NCBI RefSeq assembly: GCF_963511525.1
Contig: NZ_CAUPIY010000001.1
Location: 380,005 to 444,004, forward strand
Direction: 5' to 3'
Length of the DNA: 64,000 nucleotides
Source: Mobiluncus sp963511525
GTDB taxonomy: Bacteria > Actinomycetota > Actinomycetes > Actinomycetales > Actinomycetaceae
Positions within the stretch are counted from its first letter, which is position 1; every line of letters starts with the position of its first letter. This document shows positions 8,839 to 17,129 of this stretch, piece by piece. The notes beneath the pieces are model-generated. The model saw nothing but the letters and a program-made list of their open reading frames with translations. It was not told the DNA's origin and searched no databases. Position numbers and translations under genes: made by a program.

Positions 8839-9595
8839 CAGCCACCTGATCCCCGAAACGATCCTGCAGCGCCTCGAAAGCGGCCTCGGCAGCGCTGTGT
8901 TCGGCGGATTTCTTGGAAGTGCCCTGGCCTTCGCCCAGAACCTCACCATCCAAGCGAATTTCGGCCCTGAACACGCGGGCATGATCCGGCCCACTGCCCT
9001 GCACCACATATTCCGGTTCACCCAAGGAGTTGGCGGCCGCAAACTCGCTGAGATGGGTCTTCCAGTCCATGCCGACCGCCCGGCGCGGCGCGTTGCGCAA
9101 GTGTCGCCTCAGGTGACGCTCTATGGTGACCCGTGTAGATTCCAAGCCTGACGTGAGGTAGGACGCGCCAATCAGGGCCTCTAACGTGTCGGACAGAATG
9201 GAGTCCTTTTCTCGGCCTCCCTGACGGTCCTCGCCGATTCCCAGCAAGATGTAGTCGCCCAGGTGCAGCCGTCGCGCGACTTCCGCCAGCGGGGTTTGGC
9301 TGACGGTGGCGGCGCGCATTGGGGCCAACTCGCCCTCGGGAACATCGGGGAAGTTACGGAACAGGTATTCGGTGACCACGATTTGTAACACCGCGTCCCC
9401 CAGGAATTCCAGCCTTTCATTCGTGCCGGTCGAGCCGGTTTTCCCGTGTTCGTGGGCAAAAGACCGGTGGGTCATCGCGACCACCAAAAGTTCTTTATCG
9501 ACCGGTTGTCCCCAGTCCGCAAGTAAACGTTCCAGAGTGGCTCGGCTCTGACCCGGTTCGCCGGTGTCGTCTGTGTTTTGTGGGGATTGGTTCAC
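8831..9595 (-). CDS. rnc: Ribonuclease III
   Basis: Double-strand RNA endonuclease for rRNA and mRNA processing. The signature NERLEFLGDAVL lies at residues 59-70, with Glu63 and Asp67 as expected metal ligands, and a second acidic cluster DTLEALIGA follows. A C-terminal dsRNA-binding domain spans about 180-250 (GEGQGTSKKSAEHSAAEAAF). The start is GTG at 9595, overlapping the DUF177 stop as GTGA. At 254 residues it is of standard length. It is in the usual actinobacterial order DUF177-rnc-mutM. Confidence 0.97.
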   Translation of the reverse strand: MNQSPQNTDDTGEPGQSRATLERLLADWGQPVDKELLVVAMTHRSFAHEHGKTGSTGTNERLEFLGDAVLQIVVTEYLFRNFPDVPEGELAPMRAATVSQTPLAEVARRLHLGDYILLGIGEDRQGGREKDSILSDTLEALIGASYLTSGLESTRVTIERHLRRHLRNAPRRAVGMDWKTHLSEFAAANSLGEPEYVVQGSGPDHARVFRAEIRLDGEVLGEGQGTSKKSAEHSAAEAAFEALQDRFGDQVADA

Positions 9596-10233
9596 GAGGC
9601 TTCGTTCCCTCCGGCTTCCTGGGCTCGCAGCTCATTGGCTAAATCCCCCAACACGGCCCAGCGGGGATCCAAGACTTCGTGATGATGATTGGGGGGCAAA
9701 TCCGCAAACTTTTCCCCACAATCTGGGCATAATCCCTGGCAGTCGGGCCGGCACAGCGGCAAAGTCTCCATGCCCAGTACCAGGGCATCTCGCAGCACTG
9801 GCTCGAGGTCGACCTCGTCCTCGGCGCTCACCTCGAGGATATCCTCCCATTCTTCGTCCCCTTCCTGGCGAGCCGCTTCGCGCGCACCGGGATAGAAAAA
9901 CATCTGGGTTTCGTTGACTTCTACCGTTCCAGCAACCGGGTCTAAACAGCGCGAACATTGAGCATCAGTCGGTACCGTGCCCCGCAGGGTGACCAAAATC
10001 CCCTCGTGCAAGGACTGCAAACTGACCTCGAAACGGCCTTCGGACTCCCGCGGGGTCACGACTCCGTTCGTCCAGGTGTCGGGCAACGGCAACAGGTAAT
10101 CGTGCAGTTCGAGGGTCTTTCCGGGATTGCCCGGCAGGGAGGTTAAGCCGATGCGATAGTCGGACGCAGCCTCGTGATTGTCTAACCGAGCCGACTTTTT
10201 CCCGGCACCCTGCGCTTTGGAGCTGCTAGTCAT
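9592..10233 (-). CDS. DUF177 (YceD) family protein
   Basis: Protein of 213 residues of the DUF177/YceD family, linked in other bacteria and plastids to 23S rRNA accumulation; its mechanism is not settled. Visible marks are the CSRCL motif (about residue 92), an acidic stretch (EEWEDILEVSAEDEVDLEP) and a C-terminal double-cysteine motif (CRPDCQGLCPDCG) that could hold zinc. In many bacteria rpmF (L32) follows directly; here rnc overlaps the stop by 4 bases, so rpmF must be elsewhere. The 5' end overlaps the preceding SepIVA-like gene by 8 bases. Confidence 0.9.
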   Translation of the reverse strand: MTSSSKAQGAGKKSARLDNHEAASDYRIGLTSLPGNPGKTLELHDYLLPLPDTWTNGVVTPRESEGRFEVSLQSLHEGILVTLRGTVPTDAQCSRCLDPVAGTVEVNETQMFFYPGAREAARQEGDEEWEDILEVSAEDEVDLEPVLRDALVLGMETLPLCRPDCQGLCPDCGEKFADLPPNHHHEVLDPRWAVLGDLANELRAQEAGGNEAS

Positions 10234-10993
10234 GTTTGGCCTCCGGGTTTTCCGCCTCCGGTTGGGGCAAATCGTCGGGGTTAAACCGGGCGCGTTCGCT
10301 CAAGACCCGCCGCCCTGCCGCGGACTGTTCCTTGAGCTTGTCCAGGGTTCCTTCCAACTCTGTCAGCTTTTCCTCGCAATAGCGGTCGGCGCCCGCAGCC
10401 AGGTCGGTCGCCTGACGGGTCGCGGTTTCAATAATCATCTCGGCACGTTCCTTAGCCATGACGACGATGCGTTCTTGGTTGACCAATTCGTCGGCCCTTG
10501 CATGGGCATCGGCTTGGATACGTTCAGAAGTGGAATTGGCCTGCGCCAAGGCTGTCTCAGCCTCCTCTTGGGCGCGGGCAATGACCGCATTGGCTCCGGC
10601 CACAATCTGGTTCGCGATGCGGATATCAGTCGGCATCGCCTCGCGCGCCGACTCCAGCAGGGAAAGGGCCTGGGCCTTATTGACCAGCACGGACGAGCTC
10701 ATCGGCAGGGAACGAGCCTGTGAGATTAACGCTTCCATCTGGGCTAATACGTCCATCAGCTCGGAGCCTTTGTAATCCTGAGCGTTCAGCGCAGCCACCA
10801 TTTGCTCTGAAGTTAAGGCTTCGGGTTCCACAAACTCCGCTTCGCCAGCGTCATCCGCCGCTGTCGAGTCCGAATCCGGACTGAGGGCCGCGGAGGTCTC
10901 CTGCCCGACAGCGGGTTCGTCTGAGCTGTCCTCAGCAGCGGTAGGCAAAACCACCGATTCCATTATTTGGTCGTCCCTGTTTTCCTCGCTCAT
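10226..10993 (-). CDS. DivIVA-like coiled-coil protein (SepIVA-like by position)
   Basis: Protein of 255 residues with an acidic, disordered N-terminus (about 1-75) and a long alanine/glutamate-rich coiled coil (about 80-240, for example RAQEEAETALAQANSTSERI). No membrane segment. The order coaD - this gene - DUF177 - rnc - mutM matches the mycobacterial neighbourhood of Rv2927c (SepIVA, a septal factor with a DivIVA-like domain), so a role in septum or cell-envelope organisation is likely by synteny. A separate DivIVA/Wag31 is encoded at 51776-52363. The N-terminal DivIVA signature is weak by eye. Confidence 0.72.
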   Translation of the reverse strand: MSEENRDDQIMESVVLPTAAEDSSDEPAVGQETSAALSPDSDSTAADDAGEAEFVEPEALTSEQMVAALNAQDYKGSELMDVLAQMEALISQARSLPMSSSVLVNKAQALSLLESAREAMPTDIRIANQIVAGANAVIARAQEEAETALAQANSTSERIQADAHARADELVNQERIVVMAKERAEMIIETATRQATDLAAGADRYCEEKLTELEGTLDKLKEQSAAGRRVLSERARFNPDDLPQPEAENPEAKHD

Positions 10994-11001
10994 TGTTCTC
11001 C

Positions 11002-11544
11002 CTAGCTGTTGTACTTGTCGAAACGGGCTGCTATGACATTATTATCCCGGTTTGGGGGTCTGACTTGGTACGCCTCATACAGAGCCTGCGCGGTGTCGGC
11101 ACTGACCATCGTATAGACATCGGCTCCGTAACTGGCGACTTCCTTAACCATAGAACTTGAGACGTGAATCAACGCCGGTTTGCAGCCGACAAACACGGTC
11201 GGAGGAGCCCCAATCTGGCGATTCATCTGACTCATCGGATTTTCATAGTCAAAGTCCTGGGAAGTGCGCAACCCCTTAGCGATGACGTCAATATGATGTT
11301 CTTTACAAAAATCAGCTAACAATCCATCCACAATTTCCACATTGACGCGGGTATCGAGTTTCGCTTCCCGGATAGTGGTCTGGGCCAGTTCGATACGTTT
11401 CGGCAGCGAAAGCAACGGGGTTTTCTTTGAATTCTTGGCAATTCCAATCACTACGACGTCGGCAAAGGTCAAGCATTGGTGCACCATATCGAGGTGCCCA
11501 TAGGTGAATGGGTCAAAAGTTCCGGGGCAAAGCGCTTGAGTCAC
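11002..11544 (-). CDS. coaD: Phosphopantetheine adenylyltransferase
   Basis: Fourth step of coenzyme A synthesis: transfers AMP from ATP to 4'-phosphopantetheine. The protein is 180 residues. The nucleotidyltransferase motif is PGTFDPFTYGHLD (His in the T/HxGH position), and the C-terminal block SSSMVKEVASYG matches the family's (I)SSTxVR/KE element. The start is GTG at 11544. It is divergent from rsmD, only 38 bases apart, whereas many actinobacteria have rsmD and coaD in one direction. A TAATCT hexamer six bases before the GTG suggests a leaderless mRNA. Confidence 0.96.
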   Translation of the reverse strand: MTQALCPGTFDPFTYGHLDMVHQCLTFADVVVIGIAKNSKKTPLLSLPKRIELAQTTIREAKLDTRVNVEIVDGLLADFCKEHHIDVIAKGLRTSQDFDYENPMSQMNRQIGAPPTVFVGCKPALIHVSSSMVKEVASYGADVYTMVSADTAQALYEAYQVRPPNRDNNVIAARFDKYNS

Positions 11545-11550
11545 GTATCC

Positions 11551-11575
11551 AGATTACCGGCAATTCGGCTAGGCT
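11551..11575. promoter_or_regulatory. Divergent coaD/rsmD promoter pair, both apparently leaderless
   Basis: On the minus strand TAATCT (11556-11551) is followed by six bases and the coaD GTG at 11544. On the plus strand TAGGCT (11570-11575) is followed by seven bases and the rsmD GTG at 11583. Neither gene has a Shine-Dalgarno, so transcription probably starts at the start codons. The -35 regions are not convincing. Confidence 0.5.
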
Positions 11576-11582
11576 GTCGTCT

Positions 11583-12143
11583 GTGACACGAATTGTTGCT
11601 GGCGAAAAAGGGGGCTTGCGCCTGAATGTGCCTAAGTCGGGGACCCGTCCCACTTCGGAGCGGGTTCGCGAAGCGATGTTTTCCCACCTGCTTTGTTCGG
11701 GGTTCCCACAAGGTGCCATGGTTTTGGATTTGTTCGCCGGCTCAGGAGCCCTCGGTTTGGAGGCGCTGTCCCGCGGCGGGTCTAGCGCGGTGTTTGTAGA
11801 TGCCGCCGGATCGGCAGCAAAAGTGTTGCGTGCGAACATAGATGCCCTGCACTACCGGGACCGCGTCCGTGTCCTGGTGAAAGATGCCGCCAAGTTTGTT
11901 TCCGAACTGAAACCCGCGGATTGCTTTGACCTGATTTTCTTGGACCCCCCCTACGCTTTGGCGCCTTACGTGCTCTCAGAGATTCTGGCAGGTCTAACCG
12001 CACATCTCAGCCCGGAGGGCGTCATGGTCCTGGAGACGTCGAAGAAGTTTCCCCCTCCTGAGATTCCCTCGGGGCTGCAAGCCTACGCCGCTAAGAGCTA
12101 CGGCGATACCCTGGTCACTTATTTGCAGCAGGCTCAGGGCTGA
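11583..12143 (+). CDS. rsmD: 16S rRNA (guanine-966-N2)-methyltransferase RsmD
   Basis: Methylates G966 of 16S rRNA using S-adenosylmethionine. Motif I is VLDLFAGSGALGLEALSRG and the catalytic motif IV is DLIFLDPPY. The start is placed at GTG 11583 (VTRIVAGEKGG), giving 186 residues, the family length; the frame is open to 11508, but that would overlap coaD. The end overlaps the 3' end of the convergent membrane-protein gene by 29 bases. Confidence 0.95.
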   Translation: MTRIVAGEKGGLRLNVPKSGTRPTSERVREAMFSHLLCSGFPQGAMVLDLFAGSGALGLEALSRGGSSAVFVDAAGSAAKVLRANIDALHYRDRVRVLVKDAAKFVSELKPADCFDLIFLDPPYALAPYVLSEILAGLTAHLSPEGVMVLETSKKFPPPEIPSGLQAYAAKSYGDTLVTYLQQAQG

Positions 12144-14577
12144 GGTTGAGTTGGGCGGCGCGTTGCGCAATGACGGCGCCAAGAGCCGGAAGCACCAGAT
12201 AGATAGCTTCTTTCACAATCATTACCCCGGAATCGTTGATAGGTACCGCCACCGCCATGCCCAGCAAAATACCTAAAGCCACCACACGCAGGGCAGGCAG
12301 GTCAGTGAGCTGGTCCCAGGAGGACACCCACCGCGGCCAGGATACCTGGCGACGTTTTACAATCACCGTGAACGCCACTAGCGCCGCCGCTACCAGCACC
12401 AAAAGTATGACGACCCCAAGGTTATTCACAAAGGAACGCAGCACGTCACGTACCTTTCCAGCAATCAACTCCTGACTTTCGCTGCTGCCCAGATTGGACC
12501 AAAAGTTCCCGATATGAGTGCCTGAACCGCGGGAGAACCAGCCGATAGTCCCCATCACCCCCAGCGTGAGCACCACCCAAGCACCGGCGTGCCACCAGCG
12601 CGGTCGCACTCCAGACGCCATTAGGGCGACAATGCCGAAAGCCAAGATAATTCCTGGAGGCCCCCCAAAATCCGCGCCCCAACGGGGCAAGGCATCGACC
12701 AAGAGAACAGCGGCACCGAGCCCCGCGGTGATCCATGCGGCCCGGCGCTGACCCCAAAACCGTTGCAGAACCGGCAGTAACGCCAGCAGGGCCCCGGCAA
12801 TGAGAATGATGTAAGTGCGGTTAGAGATGCCGTAGTAGCGCCGCGAACTGAGCACCAGAGAACCCATGAATCCGTTGCGCTGATGAGCTGAACCCAAAAC
12901 GATGTCCAGCGCCAAAATAAAACACGAAATCCCCGCTAGGATGGCCACCGCGTGAGAGCTGCGCCACAGGGAAGCCACCAAAACCGCCGCAATTACCGCA
13001 GTCAAGGCTAGAGCGACCCCGATTGCTCCAACAGCCGAGTCAACCACAGGCAAATTCCACCACGGAATCCAGTTCAGAATCAGCGCCGCGGGCAGCATAG
13101 CGAAGGCGATAAGACCCAGGAGTCGTACCACCCACCAACTGCTTGACAACCGTCGCACTCCGCGCGATGCGAAAGCCCAGATTAGCAACGCCCCGATAGC
13201 TAGGTAAGAAAACAGGTGAAAGACCTGATACCACGGCGAGTTGGCGCGCAGGGCGGAGGTAGCGTGACGTTGCTGCTCGGTAATCATGGAACAGGCCTCG
13301 GCAACGCTGGCGACCGGGGTCACGCTCAGTTCCGGAAGAGTGAGATTCGCCGGAGGGACGAGTTTCGGGTTCAGGTAGGTGCGAGCATCGAGAACTAAAC
13401 CGCGCACGTCGGCAATGGTGGCTAAACCGGCAGCGCGAGTCGTGGAAGTATAGAGCACTCCCGTGGTGCCAGCAGTTCCGGCGCCAGAAACTGCGGCCGG
13501 TTTCCCGCCCGTCAGCGCCAATCCCGGAGTCTGAGCCGCCAACAGCTGCAGGGACCTGGCCCCTTCAAAATCACCCAACGAAGCGATAATCACCGGCCGA
13601 GGGTGCGCCGCCCCCTGATTTGCGCGCAAAATGGCGGACAGTTGCTGTAGGGACAGGGTCTTTGCCGTGTCGTAGGTGTTCTGGTTCAGCACGGCGGTGT
13701 CGACTGTGTCCAAGTCCACCACGACGTCGCTGGGGGCGGCGGCGAGAAGGTCCTGCCACGCGGATTCGAGGACCACCCGGTTCTGCAGAGTCTCGCCCAG
13801 CGGCAAGGCAGGCTGTTGCGCTTTGGCATCAAGGGCGGCTCTGGCGCCAGCACCGGTTCGCTCGTTATAGAGGGAATCAAGTGCGGAAGGGTTAATCCGC
13901 GCCATTTCGGGGATAACCGGCAGTGGCTGCCAATGGGCGACCTGACCGCGCCGATTCGCTAACGGTATGCCCGCATTTCGTCCTATCGCCCAAGCGTCCG
14001 CAGCGAAAATCCCGCGAGCGGGCCAGGTAATGTTTTCGGTGCGACCCTTGAACTGGGCGTAGGTGACGGCTGCGGCTTTTGGCAAAGGTGCAGCACCGGA
14101 CCCGACCCGAACCGGGGTTTCTGCGACTGTGCCATCGCCCTTCAACAGCTTCATCCCCAGGCACTGCGACCCTACGGTTTTAGCCAGACGACGCCCTTCT
14201 TCGTCAGCAACATCGCCACTGGCGCGCAGCTGCATCCACCCTTCGGTGGGGCAGGTGTAAATCCGAAATGACCGCGTACTCAGCGCCGAAAACGTAAACG
14301 GAACCAGCATTTCCCCCAGCTGATTACCCTGTAAATCGAGGTCGCTGGGCTTCAGGCCGCTCATCCCCAAAAACAGCACGCCGGGTGCGTCGGGGGAAGG
14401 CTCCGCGGTCTTCGCGTTCTGCGTCCACAGGTCGGGTGTGGCCAGTGGCTCGCGGGCAGCGGCAGGTATCGCGCTGGCCTGAGGAAGTGCCACCAGCGTC
14501 ACTGTCAGCATCGCGATAAATGCTCCCAGACGCCGCCACCATGAATACACAGGTGGAATTTTACCAAGTTTAAACAC
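12115..14577 (-). CDS. Large exported/multi-pass membrane protein of unknown function
   Basis: Protein of 820 residues, not recognised as a named family. It has an N-terminal signal or anchor (about 15-40, ending near ASAIPAAAREP), an extracytoplasmic region to about residue 445, then about ten membrane segments and a short tail. The outer region contains GVLFLGMSGLKPSDLD near the start and, near residue 370, GVLYTSTTRAAGLATIADV. The latter resembles the end of alkaline-phosphatase-fold domains of some membrane phosphatase/transferase-like proteins; this is only a guess, and metal-ligand residues are not evident. The start is GTG 14577 after GGGGAG. It lies 15 bases downstream of recG. Confidence 0.75.
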   Translation of the reverse strand: MFKLGKIPPVYSWWRRLGAFIAMLTVTLVALPQASAIPAAAREPLATPDLWTQNAKTAEPSPDAPGVLFLGMSGLKPSDLDLQGNQLGEMLVPFTFSALSTRSFRIYTCPTEGWMQLRASGDVADEEGRRLAKTVGSQCLGMKLLKGDGTVAETPVRVGSGAAPLPKAAAVTYAQFKGRTENITWPARGIFAADAWAIGRNAGIPLANRRGQVAHWQPLPVIPEMARINPSALDSLYNERTGAGARAALDAKAQQPALPLGETLQNRVVLESAWQDLLAAAPSDVVVDLDTVDTAVLNQNTYDTAKTLSLQQLSAILRANQGAAHPRPVIIASLGDFEGARSLQLLAAQTPGLALTGGKPAAVSGAGTAGTTGVLYTSTTRAAGLATIADVRGLVLDARTYLNPKLVPPANLTLPELSVTPVASVAEACSMITEQQRHATSALRANSPWYQVFHLFSYLAIGALLIWAFASRGVRRLSSSWWVVRLLGLIAFAMLPAALILNWIPWWNLPVVDSAVGAIGVALALTAVIAAVLVASLWRSSHAVAILAGISCFILALDIVLGSAHQRNGFMGSLVLSSRRYYGISNRTYIILIAGALLALLPVLQRFWGQRRAAWITAGLGAAVLLVDALPRWGADFGGPPGIILAFGIVALMASGVRPRWWHAGAWVVLTLGVMGTIGWFSRGSGTHIGNFWSNLGSSESQELIAGKVRDVLRSFVNNLGVVILLVLVAAALVAFTVIVKRRQVSWPRWVSSWDQLTDLPALRVVALGILLGMAVAVPINDSGVMIVKEAIYLVLPALGAVIAQRAAQLNLSPEPAANK

Positions 14578-14592
14578 ACCTACCGTACTCCC

Positions 14593-17043
14593 CTAGGACT
14601 TTGTGAGATTCTGGGCTCCTTCTCCCAGGTCAAACACCAGTCGAGCCAACTCCGGATGCTTGCTGAGCTGGGGATCTTTCGCCACCACCGCGGCCGCCGC
14701 GGCTTTCGCGGCCGTGATGACTTCCACGTCGCTGACCAAAGAAAGCACCTTTAGCCGGGAGCGGCGGCCCGACTGGCTTTGCCCCAGCACGTCGCCCTCC
14801 CGCCGGATACTCAAATCAGCCTCAGCCAGCGCGAATCCGTCCCGGCTCGCCGCAAAAGCCAGCAGGCGCGCCTGAGCCGGAGACAGCGTCCCCGACCCCG
14901 CTTGTGCCATCAAATCCGCCAGGTTATCCGACGCGGGCGGGAAATCCAGGGGGGCAATGGCTAGGCAAACGCCGGGGCGAGAACCGCGCCCAATCCGCCC
15001 CCGCAGCTGGTGCAGCTGCGAAATCCCGTAACGGTCGGCATCCAAAATAATCATCATGGAGGCTTCGGGCACGTCCATGCCGACTTCCACAACCGTGGTG
15101 GACACCAGCAGCGGGGTGCGGCCCGCGGCAAAGTCCGCCACGGCCTGTTGCTTGGCGCCGGAATCCAGGTTGGAATGTGCCACTCCGATAGGAATATCCC
15201 TAAATACGGGCAGGGCAGCCAGTTGCGCCGCAGTCTGGGTGACGGTGTGCAGAATCCGGCCAGGCTCTAACTCCTCGAGTTCACCAAACCCGGCTAAATC
15301 GTCACCCCAGCTGGTTTGTGCAGCGGTTTTTCGCGTTTTCCGCCCGGGTTCCGGCGGATTTTGAGTCTCAGCGGAGGCGGCGGGGTCCTGTTCGGAGGCA
15401 TTAGGCGCTATCTTGGGGCAAAGTACATAAACTCGCCCTCCCTGTTTGATTTCTTCCGCGGCTCGGCTCCAGGCGCGCGTAACCCACCGCACATTTGCCT
15501 CGTTGACCAGGAACGTCTGAACCTCGGCGCGTCCCGCGGGGAGCTGGCGCAGTACGGAAACATCCAGGTCCCCAAACACGGTCATGGCGACGGTTCGCGG
15601 TATCGGGGTAGCTGTCATCGTCAAGAAATGCGGGGCTCGCTCCCCTTTGGCCAGCAGAGCGCCGCGCTGTTCCACCCCAAAACGGTGCTGTTCGTCGACC
15701 ACAACCAGGGCAAGGCGAGAAAATTGTAGCGACTGGGTCAGCAGGGCCTGGGTGCCCACCACCAGCATCGGCTCACCGGCCGCGCCCCGGTCGGCAATTT
15801 CTCGTTTTTCCGGGGTGGGCGTCGACCCGGTCAACAAACGCAGCGGAACACTATCCGTACCGGGCTGTGACCCCGATAGCCCGCTCAGAGGATCCGCCAG
15901 CGACCCCAACAGCCGATTTAGGGTCTGAAAATGCTGCTGGGCCAGGACTTCGGTGGGAGCCATGAAAGCGGCTTGAAAACCGTTTTGTACCGCGGCGACA
16001 CACGCCAAAGCCGACACCACGGTCTTGCCCGACCCAACTTCCCCCTGCAGCAGCCGATTCATGGGGACTTCGCGGGCAATGTCCCCGGCGATTTCATCCC
16101 AAACTTGGCGCTGCCCGGCAGTGAGCTGGAAAGGTAGCCCCGCCACGACTCGTGAAACCAAATCGCCAGGCTCCCCGCGCTCCCCCGAACTCGACGGGGA
16201 AACTTCCCAGGAAACCGGCAAGGACCAGGCGGGATGCGATTGGATCTGGTTGCGGGCTTTCGCCAGAGCCGCCCCTAGGGTAAACGCCTCGCGGAACCGC
16301 AGATAATCCACCGCGGCCTGGTATTGGGCATCGGTTTCCGGGTGGTGCAAACCGAGCAAGGCTGTGTAAGCGTCGGGAAGGTTCCTCTCGCTGCGCAGGG
16401 ATACTGGAATTGCTTCGGGAATCTCCGCGGGGTTTAGCATCAGCAGCTGCGCGTCGATGATTTTCCCAATTTTCCACGAGGGCAGACCCGCGGTGGCGTG
16501 ATAGAGCGGCTGGGGTCGGGTCGAGAGCGTTTTCACCACTTCCGGGTCATAATCGGCCAGCACCCGGTATTCCGGATGCGCCAGGAAAGCTTCACTGGCT
16601 CGGCTGCCCGGCTTGCCCGAAAGCCGCCCGGCAAAAACCGCTAAAGTCCCCTTTTCCAGGCGATTTGCGTGCATATTCAAAGCGTTAGGATGTTTCGCAA
16701 AGAAACGCACGGTCAGGCGGTTGGCTCTCCGACCCCACAAGTCCGGACGGAAGCCCCCCTGGTCGGGGGCGCCCGTTTCCAGCTGGTCCTGCAGGGTTAC
16801 CGAGAGCATGGCTTTGTCGTGGCGGCGGGTCCAGCCCAAGTGTGAATCCATCACCACTGCAAACACTGTGACATCCGCCCCGGGTGTCAGCGAGTCAAAA
16901 CGGGTCAGCTCCCCCCATCGATAGGTTCGCCGCGGGGGGTACCACAGCAGGTCACCTAAAGTCGACACCCCCAGGTGAGCAAACTTGGAGACGACGGATT
17001 TCGCCTTAACTATCCGTTCCAGAGGGGTCTGCAAGTTCACCAT
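14593..17043 (-). CDS. recG: ATP-dependent DNA helicase RecG
   Basis: Branched-DNA helicase for replication-fork reversal and recombination, 816 residues. An N-terminal wedge/OB region is followed by the helicase core: motif I GEVGSGKTVVSAL, Ia APTEVLAQQHF, motif II as DEQH in VVDEQHRFGVEQR, motif III MTATPIPRT, and the C-terminal QLRGRIGRGSRPG. The helicase has a variable insertion (about residues 565-600, PAASAETQNPPEPGRKTRK) that is longer than usual. ATG 17043. It follows the DAK2 gene, a common gene order. Confidence 0.97.
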   Translation of the reverse strand: MVNLQTPLERIVKAKSVVSKFAHLGVSTLGDLLWYPPRRTYRWGELTRFDSLTPGADVTVFAVVMDSHLGWTRRHDKAMLSVTLQDQLETGAPDQGGFRPDLWGRRANRLTVRFFAKHPNALNMHANRLEKGTLAVFAGRLSGKPGSRASEAFLAHPEYRVLADYDPEVVKTLSTRPQPLYHATAGLPSWKIGKIIDAQLLMLNPAEIPEAIPVSLRSERNLPDAYTALLGLHHPETDAQYQAAVDYLRFREAFTLGAALAKARNQIQSHPAWSLPVSWEVSPSSSGERGEPGDLVSRVVAGLPFQLTAGQRQVWDEIAGDIAREVPMNRLLQGEVGSGKTVVSALACVAAVQNGFQAAFMAPTEVLAQQHFQTLNRLLGSLADPLSGLSGSQPGTDSVPLRLLTGSTPTPEKREIADRGAAGEPMLVVGTQALLTQSLQFSRLALVVVDEQHRFGVEQRGALLAKGERAPHFLTMTATPIPRTVAMTVFGDLDVSVLRQLPAGRAEVQTFLVNEANVRWVTRAWSRAAEEIKQGGRVYVLCPKIAPNASEQDPAASAETQNPPEPGRKTRKTAAQTSWGDDLAGFGELEELEPGRILHTVTQTAAQLAALPVFRDIPIGVAHSNLDSGAKQQAVADFAAGRTPLLVSTTVVEVGMDVPEASMMIILDADRYGISQLHQLRGRIGRGSRPGVCLAIAPLDFPPASDNLADLMAQAGSGTLSPAQARLLAFAASRDGFALAEADLSIRREGDVLGQSQSGRRSRLKVLSLVSDVEVITAAKAAAAAVVAKDPQLSKHPELARLVFDLGEGAQNLTKS

Positions 17044-17129
17044 GGTTTCACCTTATCAGGGAGCCTGTCGGTGAAAATTCGGAAGTTTGGGGAACTCGAA
17101 GGTCAATGCAGACAAAGAAACGCCAGACT

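Noticed and set aside
8839..9042. Upstream extension of mutM to 9042
   Set aside because: It would overlap rnc by about 200 bases and place the catalytic Pro2 in the middle of the chain.
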